Assembly (NCBI GenBank): GCA_024231975.1
Contig: JAAEQB010000108.1
Coordinates: forward strand, 1 to 64,000
DNA length: 64,000 bases
Origin: Allobosea sp.
Lineage (GTDB): Bacteria; Pseudomonadota; Alphaproteobacteria; Rhizobiales; Beijerinckiaceae
Direction: 5' to 3'
Below are positions 34,389 to 40,255 of the stretch, piece by piece. Under the pieces are notes generated by a model. It did no database searches, was not told where the DNA came from, and was given only the letters and a program-made list of their open reading frames with translations. Position numbers and translations under genes: made by a program. Every line of letters starts with the position of its first letter. The stretch's first letter is position 1.

Positions 34389-35258
34389 ATGGCTGATGTC
34401 ACCGTGACCGCCGTCCCCGCGATCGACGCGGCCAAGCCGAAGCCGAAGCAGCGGATTCCGTTTCTCGTCTGGTGCGGGCTGGTCTGGATCGCCTTCATCA
34501 TCATCGTCGCGCTCTTCGCGGACTGGCTGACGCCCTACCGGTTCACCGCCTATGACCTGCGCAACAGGCTGGCCTTGCCCTTCCATCCGCTGCACTGGCT
34601 CGGCACCGACGAGCTCGGTCGCGACGTGCTCTCGCGCCTGATCATCTCGGTACGGATCTCGCTGCTGGTGGCGTTCGGCGCGACCATCATCTCGGCCGTG
34701 CTGGGGACATTGATGGGCTTTCTTGCCGCGCATTTCCGCGGGCTCGTCGAGCAGATCGTCTTGATGCTGGCGGATTTCCAGGCGGCGATGCCCTTCCTGA
34801 TCCTGGCGCTGTCGGTGCTCGCCTTCTTCGGCAACGCGCTGCCGCTCTTCATCGGCCTGATGGGGCTCTATGGCTGGGAGCGCTATGCCCGGATCGCGCG
34901 GGGCCTCGCCATATCGGCCGGGGCGCAGGGCTATGCCGGCGCGGTGCGCCAGATCGGCGCCTCGCCGGCGCGCGTCTACCTGAAGCACATCCTGCCCAAT
35001 ATCGCCTCGACCCTGATCGTCTCGATGACGCTAACCTTCCCGGAAGTCATCCTGCTCGAAAGCGGGCTTTCCTTCCTCGGTCTCGGCGTGCAGCCGCCGA
35101 TGACGAGCCTCGGCAACATGGTCGGCTATGGCCGCGAATATCTGACACGCGCGCCCTGGATCATGCTGGCCCCCGCCATCACGATCGTGCTGACCACGCT
35201 CGCCGTCAGCCTCGTCGGCGACTGGCTGCGCGACAAGCTCGACCCGACGCTGCGCTGA
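34389..35258 (+). CDS. Peptide/opine ABC transporter permease, DppC-like
   Basis: 289 residues with about six membrane helices. After a short cytoplasmic N-terminus come the DppC motifs HWLGTDELGRDVLSRLI and the coupling loop GYAGAVRQIGASPARVYLKH, then ESGLSFLGLGVQPPMTSLG near the C-terminus. It starts 1 bp after the DppB-like stop codon and ends the five-gene transport operon. Confidence 0.94.
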   Translation: MADVTVTAVPAIDAAKPKPKQRIPFLVWCGLVWIAFIIIVALFADWLTPYRFTAYDLRNRLALPFHPLHWLGTDELGRDVLSRLIISVRISLLVAFGATIISAVLGTLMGFLAAHFRGLVEQIVLMLADFQAAMPFLILALSVLAFFGNALPLFIGLMGLYGWERYARIARGLAISAGAQGYAGAVRQIGASPARVYLKHILPNIASTLIVSMTLTFPEVILLESGLSFLGLGVQPPMTSLGNMVGYGREYLTRAPWIMLAPAITIVLTTLAVSLVGDWLRDKLDPTLR

Positions 35259-35389
35259 ATGGCTACAGCCGCCAAACGACACGTCGAACCCAGGCTATGC
35301 AGGCATGATACGTTGCATTTCGACGTACCAGCCGGCCCCGGTAGCGTGAAGCTCTTTACCCTGTTGCGCACGGCAAAGCGGTAGATCGG

Positions 35390-35650
35390 CTGCAGCAAGG
35401 TGATGTAGGAGATCATGCGGTAGGCGGCCGTGCCCGCCGAGTTCTTGTTGAGCCAAGCTGTAGCCTTGTCAGTGGTGTCGGCTCCTGGCCCGGACACCCC
35501 GCCCTGCCCGGTCGTCATCTTCGTCGAATAGATGGCGAAGGCTGGCGCCACCAGATTCATCAGCAGCGGCACATCCGGGTCGTTCATCACGATATCGGCC
35601 GTATGGGAGTCTACCGCCTCGACCAGGCGATGCGAGACCGCTGATATGGG
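35390..35650 (-). pseudogene. Fragment of a family 5 ABC binding protein gene
   Basis: On the minus strand, one frame reads VEAVDSHTADIVMNDPDVPL (about 35614-35555) and continues with MNLVAPAFAIYS, then DKATAWLNKNSAGTAAYRM. These blocks match the mid-region of family 5 solute-binding proteins, where a substrate-pocket strand precedes the NSAGTGPY motif. Only about 75 codons survive, with no start, signal peptide or C-terminal half. It lies opposite in direction to, and just after, the intact importer operon, so it marks an older duplication or rearrangement. The remainder of 35259-35778 holds no gene; a perfect GCGACC-GGGA-GGTCGC hairpin lies at 35704-35719. Confidence 0.6.
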
Positions 35651-35778
35651 TTTCTCCGTCGAGCTGTTCCCCTGGGGCGTCGCGGCCGATTCAAATCAAT
35701 GGAGCGACCGGGAGGTCGCGCTGGCACGATTCCTGATTGCGCGATGTCTGATCATTCCACGAGGAACATCTGCACGGC

Positions 35779-36363
35779 ATGGTGCCCAATCTGCGGATTC
35801 TTATCGTCGACGCGAACCAGGTCAGGGCCGCGATCATAGAGGAGGGCCTGCGGGAAGCGGGCTACCAGCAGCTTGTCCATCTCTCTGCGACCACCGGCCT
35901 CGCCGCTGCCATAGAAGTCCATGACCCCGATGTCGTGGTCATCGACCTCGAAGACCCGAGCCGCGATGCGCTGGCGGACATGTTTCTCGTCAGCCGGCAT
36001 GTGCGGCGACCCATCACCATGTTCGTCGATCAGTCCGACTCTGCCTCAATCGAGGCGGCGGTCGAGGCGGGTGTCTCCGCCTATATCGTCGACGGGCTGA
36101 AGAAGGAGCGGATGCAGGCCATCTTGCAGACCTGCATCAGCCGCTTCAATGCCTTCCGCAAGCTGCGCGAGGAGCTCGACGAGGCTCGCTCGCAACTCGA
36201 GGACCGCAAGACGATCGACCGCGCCAAGGCCATCGTCATGCGCTTGAAAGGTCTCTCCGAAGACGAGGCCTACGCGCTGATGCGCCGCACCGCGATGAAC
36301 GAGAAGCGCAAGCTCGTCGACATCGCCCGCTCCCTGATCACTGCCGCGGAGATGCTCAAATGA
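35779..36363 (+). CDS. nasT: NasT, ANTAR-domain antiterminator of nitrate assimilation
   Basis: 194 residues. The N-terminal part (about 1-120) is a receiver-like domain (LRILIVDANQVRAAIIEEGL; DVVVIDLEDPSRD), and the C-terminal part (about 130-190) is an ANTAR RNA-binding domain with RKTIDRAKAIVMRLKGLSED and YALMRRTAMNEKRKLVDIAR. In known NasST systems NasT binds paired hairpins in the leader RNA and prevents termination; NasS holds it inactive until nitrate is bound. A matching leader lies at 37575-37677. nasS overlaps by 4 bp (ATGA), consistent with stoichiometric production. Confidence 0.93.
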   Translation: MVPNLRILIVDANQVRAAIIEEGLREAGYQQLVHLSATTGLAAAIEVHDPDVVVIDLEDPSRDALADMFLVSRHVRRPITMFVDQSDSASIEAAVEAGVSAYIVDGLKKERMQAILQTCISRFNAFRKLREELDEARSQLEDRKTIDRAKAIVMRLKGLSEDEAYALMRRTAMNEKRKLVDIARSLITAAEMLK

Positions 36364-37409
36364 CGGTGCTGCACCTGCGGGTCGGCTTCATGCCCCTGGT
36401 TGATGCGGCGTTGCTGGTCGCTGCCGCCGATAGCGGCATCGCGCAGGCGCACGGGCTTGCGCTCGAACTCGTGCGCGACGTGTCCTGGTCGAACCTGCGC
36501 GACCGTTTGCACGTCCGGCTCCTCGACGCAGCGCATATGCTTGCGCCGGCAGCGATCGCCTCGACGCTCGGCATCGGCGGCGTCACCGCTCCGATGGCCG
36601 CGCCGATCCTGCTGAATCTCAATGGTAACGCGGTCACCGTATCTCTCCGCCGCTTCGAAGAGATGGCGCGCGCGGCAAAAGGCGATCTGGCCGATCCGGT
36701 GGTTTCGGCGCGAGCGCTCGCGACACTGGTCTCCTCCCGCAAGGCTTCCGGCCTGCCGCCGCTCGCTTTTGCCGCGGTCTTCGGCTTCTCCTGCCATGCC
36801 TATCTGCTGCGCGACTGGATGGCCCTTGCCGGCATCCGTCTCGGCGACGATGTCCGGCTCGACATCGTTCCCCCGGTACGTACGGTCGAAGCGCTGGCCG
36901 GCGGCGAGATCGATGGCTTCTGCGCCGGTGCACCCTGGAACACCTTGGCGGTTGAGGCCGGCACGGGGGCGATCCTGCATTGCGGGGTCGAGCTCGTGGC
37001 TGATCTTCCGGAAAAGGTGCTGGCCTGGCGTGCCGACGATGTCGAGAGTCGCGGCGAGGCGGTCTCGTGCCTGAATGCGGCGCTGATCGAAGCAAGCGGC
37101 TGGGTGTCGGATGAGGCGAACTGGCCGAGCCTCGCCAGGTTGCTCGCAGCCCCTGAACGTCTCGCCGCTCCCGCTGCCTTGATCGAAGCGATCCTGCGCG
37201 GCGAGATCGTCCAGGGCGGCGGGCGGCCGCCCCGGCAGGTGCCGTCCTATATCCGTTTTGACGCCGACGCGATCCGGCCCGATCCCGCCCATGCCGACGT
37301 CCTACTCGCCGCGATGGCTCGGGCTGGCCAGGTTGTCCCGAGTCCGGATTTGATTGAGCGGGCGCGGGCAGTCTTCCGGCCGCTCGTCGAGGAAGCGGGT
37401 TCAAGATGA
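36360..37409 (+). CDS. nasS: NasS, nitrate-sensing partner of NasT
   Basis: 349 residues of the NrtA/CmpA binding-protein fold: LRVGFMPLVDAALLVAAADS at the start, then GEIDGFCAGAPWNTLAV. Unlike NrtA it has no signal peptide, so it stays in the cytoplasm, as expected for the nitrate/nitrite sensor NasS. It sequesters NasT in the absence of nitrate. The overlap with nasT and the position just before the nitrate operon fix the assignment. Confidence 0.9.
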   Translation: MTVLHLRVGFMPLVDAALLVAAADSGIAQAHGLALELVRDVSWSNLRDRLHVRLLDAAHMLAPAAIASTLGIGGVTAPMAAPILLNLNGNAVTVSLRRFEEMARAAKGDLADPVVSARALATLVSSRKASGLPPLAFAAVFGFSCHAYLLRDWMALAGIRLGDDVRLDIVPPVRTVEALAGGEIDGFCAGAPWNTLAVEAGTGAILHCGVELVADLPEKVLAWRADDVESRGEAVSCLNAALIEASGWVSDEANWPSLARLLAAPERLAAPAALIEAILRGEIVQGGGRPPRQVPSYIRFDADAIRPDPAHADVLLAAMARAGQVVPSPDLIERARAVFRPLVEEAGSR

Positions 37410-37449
37410 AATTCTAGGCGCGGCTAATTTTTATGCAGATGCGATGGAA

Positions 37450-37518
37450 TTGTGCGGCGCACAAAAGCGCGAAGGCTGTAGCCGCTCTCGCTCGCCGCCC
37501 AGGCAAATTGAAACAATT
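37450..37518. promoter_or_regulatory. Dyads upstream of the nitrate operon promoter
   Basis: Two inverted repeats precede the sigma-54-type promoter: TTGTGCGGCGCACAA at 37450-37464 and AATTGAAACAATT at 37506-37518. They are candidate sites for an enhancer-binding activator. The first has GTGC-GCAC order, opposite to the classical NtrC site (GCAC-GTGC), so NtrC cannot be claimed. Confidence 0.35.
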
Positions 37519-37543
37519 CAAATGCTTGCGGTCCAGCCGCGAG

Positions 37544-37560
37544 TTGGCACGGTCCTTGTA
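37544..37560 (+). promoter_or_regulatory. Sigma-54-type promoter of the nitrate assimilation operon
   Basis: TTGGCACGGTCCTTGTA matches the -24/-12 consensus TGGCAC-N5-TTGCA with a single change (C to T in the -12 element). GG and GT are separated by the required 10 bp. The expected transcript start is near 37571, just before the leader hairpins. Nitrate assimilation genes are widely RpoN/NtrC dependent. Confidence 0.7.
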
Positions 37561-37574
37561 ACGATCACTTCGAC

Positions 37575-37677
37575 CGCGGCCAATGCTGCCCGCGAGCAAG
37601 TTCGAAATCGGAACGCACAGCAACGCCGCTGTCGAAAGGAGCCCGGCAGGGCGCTTTCGCGCGGCGTTTTCGTTTTC
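37575..37677 (+). ncRNA. NasT (ANTAR) target leader with overlapping terminator
   Basis: Hairpin P1 (37575-37594) has loop AATGCT (37582-37587), with a C-G closing pair, one C-C mismatch and five further pairs. Hairpin P2 (37617-37632) has loop AACGCC (37622-37627) on a perfect 5-bp stem ACAGC/GCTGT. Both hexaloops have A at position 1 and G at position 4, the rule for ANTAR targets. AACGCCGC (37622-37629), which includes the P2 loop, also pairs perfectly with GCGGCGTT (37661-37668), followed by TTCGTTTTC. That terminator and P2 exclude each other, so NasT holding P2 would let transcription enter nrtA at 37715. Confidence 0.72.
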
Positions 37678-37714
37678 GCGGACACCCCAACTTCGCCGTT
37701 CACGAGAGGGATCG

Positions 37715-39034
37715 ATGACGAAGACCGTTCAGAACAGGGCCTTGGCCCTTCCGGTTAAGCCGAGCCGCCGCGACTTCCTGAATCTGACCGGCGTTGCCGC
37801 TGTCGCTGCCGCCGCCAAGCTGAGCTTCCCGAGCGGCGCCTTCGCTCAAGGCACCGGGCCCGAGGTCAAGGGAACGCGCCTCGGCTATATCGCGCTGACC
37901 GATGCGGCGCCGCTGATCATCGCCAAGGAGAAGGGCCTCTACGCCAAATACGGCCTGCCCGACATGGACATCGCCAAGCAGGCCTCCTGGGGCGCGACGC
38001 GCGACAACATGGCGCTCGGCTTCAAGAACAACGGCATCGACGGCGGCCACATCCTGCGGCCGAAGACGCATCTCTATTCGACCGGCAAGGTCATGCAGAA
38101 CGGCCAGCCGCTGCCGATGTACACGCTGCTCAACCTGAACCAGGACGGGCAGGCGATCTCGGTCTCCAACGAATACAAGGATCTCAACGTCCAGAAGGAT
38201 GCCTCGCCGCTGAAGCAGGCCTTCGCGCGCAAGAAGGCCGCCGGCAAGGAACTGACCGCCGCCATGACCTTCCCAGGCGGCACCCACGATCTCTGGATCC
38301 GCTACTGGCTCGCCGCCGGCGGCATCGACCCCGACAGCGACATCAAGGTGATCGTGGTGCCGCCGCCGCAGATGGTGGCGAACATGAAGGTCGGCACCAT
38401 GGACTGCTTCTGCGTCGGCGAGCCCTGGAACGAGCAGCTCGTCAACCAGAACATCGGCTACACCGCGCTGACCACCGGGGAGCTCTGGTTCAAGCACCCC
38501 GAGAAGATCCTCGGCATGCGCGCCGATTTCGTCGACGCCAATCCGAAGGCGACGCAAGCCATCCTGATGGCGGTGATGGAGGCCCAGCAATGGGCCGACA
38601 AGATGGAGAACCGCCAGGAGCTCGCCGAGATCGTCGGCAAGCGGCAATGGTTCAACGTCCCGGTCAGCGACATCAACAAGCGCCTGCAGGGCGACATCAA
38701 CTACGGCAATGGCCGCGAGGCCAAGGGCACCAATCTCTACATGAAGTTCTGGGGCGAGGGCGGCACCGTCTCCTACCCCTGGAAGAGCCATGACAGCTGG
38801 TTCGTCACCGAGAACATCCGCTGGGGCAAGTTCGACACAAACACGGACATCAAGGCGCTGGTCGACAAGACCAACCGCTCGGACCTCTGGTCGGAAGCCG
38901 CCAGGACGCTCGGCGTCGCCAATGCGGCCAGCGGCGACTCGCGCGGCGTCGAGACCTTCTTCGACGGCGTGAAGTTCGATCCGGCTGCGCCGATGGACTA
39001 CCTCAAGGCGCTCAAGATCAAGCGGGTGGCCTGA
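37715..39034 (+). CDS. nrtA: Nitrate ABC transporter binding protein
   Basis: 439 residues from the ATG at 37715, just after GAGAGGG; the frame extends upstream but through the leader. A twin-arginine signal is present (SRRDFLNLTGVAAVAAAAKL, cleavage near AFAQG). The mature protein has the NrtA/CmpA pattern: GTRLGYIALTDAAPLIIAKE, FPGGTHDLWIRYWLAAGGID, TMDCFCVGEPWNEQLV. It binds nitrate (possibly nitrite) in the periplasm for the permease and ATPase encoded at 43132-44879. It is the first gene after the NasT-controlled leader. Confidence 0.93.
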   Translation: MTKTVQNRALALPVKPSRRDFLNLTGVAAVAAAAKLSFPSGAFAQGTGPEVKGTRLGYIALTDAAPLIIAKEKGLYAKYGLPDMDIAKQASWGATRDNMALGFKNNGIDGGHILRPKTHLYSTGKVMQNGQPLPMYTLLNLNQDGQAISVSNEYKDLNVQKDASPLKQAFARKKAAGKELTAAMTFPGGTHDLWIRYWLAAGGIDPDSDIKVIVVPPPQMVANMKVGTMDCFCVGEPWNEQLVNQNIGYTALTTGELWFKHPEKILGMRADFVDANPKATQAILMAVMEAQQWADKMENRQELAEIVGKRQWFNVPVSDINKRLQGDINYGNGREAKGTNLYMKFWGEGGTVSYPWKSHDSWFVTENIRWGKFDTNTDIKALVDKTNRSDLWSEAARTLGVANAASGDSRGVETFFDGVKFDPAAPMDYLKALKIKRVA

Positions 39035-39038
39035 CACG

Positions 39039-40253
39039 ATGGCCGAGCCGCTCGTCATCGTCGGCAAGGGCATGGCGGCGACCAGGCTGGTCGACGAGCT
39101 CAGCCAGCGCGCGCTCGGCCGCTATTCCATAGCGGTGATCGGGGCCGAACCTCGGCTCGCCTATAACCGGGTGCTGCTCTCGCCGCTGCTCGCCGGCGAG
39201 ATCGGCGAGCCGGAGATCGAGCTCAAGCCCGCCGCCTGGTGGCAGGCGCGCGGCGTCTCGATGCTCTACGGCAAGCCCGTCACCGGCATCGACCGGGCGG
39301 CGAAGAGCGTGACGCTGGCCGATGGTCTGACGTTACCCTACGGCAAGCTCGTCCTCGCCACCGGTTCGAAGCCGCTGATGCCGCCAGTGCCGGGGTTCGA
39401 ATTGCCCGGCGTCGCGACCTTCCGCGATGTCGCCGACGTCGCTCTGTTCCGCACCGTCGCCGCGACCGGCGCACGCGTCGTGGTGATCGGCGGTGGCCTG
39501 CTCGGACTGGAGGCGGCTTACGGGCTGGCCAGGATCGGCGCCAGGGTCACGGTGCTGCATCTCGCCGACCGGTTGATGGAGCGCCAGCTCGACCGCGAGG
39601 GCGCCGGCCTGCTCGCGGCCGAGATCGCGGCCCGCGGCATCGACACCCGCTTGAATTGCACGGCAGAGCGCTTCGTCGGCGAGAGCCGTGTCGAGGCGGT
39701 GGAGCTCACCGACGGCAGCTCGCTGCCGGCTGATCTCGTCGTCGTCGCTATCGGCGTGCGCCCGCGCGTCGATCTCGCCGTCGCGGCAGGGCTCGACGTC
39801 AATCGCGGCGTCGATGTCGATGACGGCCTCGCCAGCAGCGATCCCGCGATCTTCGCCATCGGCGAATGCGCCGAGCATCGCGGCCTGGTCTATGGCCTGG
39901 TCGAGCCGGCCTATGAGCAGGCCCGCGTGCTGGCGACGCGTCTCGCCGGCGGGACCGCGCGCTATACCGGCTCGCTGCTGGCAACCAACCTCAAGGTCTC
40001 TGGCGTCAGTGTCTTCTCGGCCGGCTCGGTCGAGCCGGGAGAGGACGACGAGGTCCTCCTGCTGCGCGACCCCGCCATGGGGGTCTATCGCAAGTTCGTG
40101 CTGCGCCAGGGCCGGCTCGCCGGCTGCGTCCTCGTCGGCGATACCAGCGGCGCTCTGTTCTATCTCGGCCTGATCCGCTCGCAGCAGGACATCTCGCCGA
40201 TCCGCGCCGATCTGCCTTTCGGCGAAGCCTATTGCATGCGCGAGGCGGCCTGA
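39039..40253 (+). CDS. FAD-dependent NAD(P)H reductase of nitrate assimilation, NasC/NirB N-terminal type
   Basis: 404 residues with two dinucleotide folds: an FAD site at the start (PLVIVGKGMAATRLVDEL), the TGS segment (LVLATGSKPLMPPVPG), an NAD(P) site (ARVVVIGGGLLGLEAAYGLA) and an FAD-Asp-type region (DPAIFAIGECAEH). This matches the reductase part of NirB and the NasC subunit of assimilatory nitrate reductase. Siroheme and iron-sulfur domains are absent. It probably passes electrons from NAD(P)H to the nitrate reductase encoded 2 bp downstream, whose C-terminal BFD-like domain would be the acceptor. Confidence 0.88.
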   Translation: MAEPLVIVGKGMAATRLVDELSQRALGRYSIAVIGAEPRLAYNRVLLSPLLAGEIGEPEIELKPAAWWQARGVSMLYGKPVTGIDRAAKSVTLADGLTLPYGKLVLATGSKPLMPPVPGFELPGVATFRDVADVALFRTVAATGARVVVIGGGLLGLEAAYGLARIGARVTVLHLADRLMERQLDREGAGLLAAEIAARGIDTRLNCTAERFVGESRVEAVELTDGSSLPADLVVVAIGVRPRVDLAVAAGLDVNRGVDVDDGLASSDPAIFAIGECAEHRGLVYGLVEPAYEQARVLATRLAGGTARYTGSLLATNLKVSGVSVFSAGSVEPGEDDEVLLLRDPAMGVYRKFVLRQGRLAGCVLVGDTSGALFYLGLIRSQQDISPIRADLPFGEAYCMREAA

Positions 40254-40255
40254 TC

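Noticed and set aside
35721..35740. CTGGCACG upstream of nasT, resembling a sigma-54 -24 element
   Set aside because: At the required 10-bp spacing the -12 position reads GA rather than GC; the next TTGC is too far away.
37450..37464. Palindrome TTGTGCGGCGCACAA as an NtrC enhancer site
   Set aside because: Half-site order is GTGC-GCAC, the reverse of the NtrC consensus, so it is kept only as an unnamed dyad.
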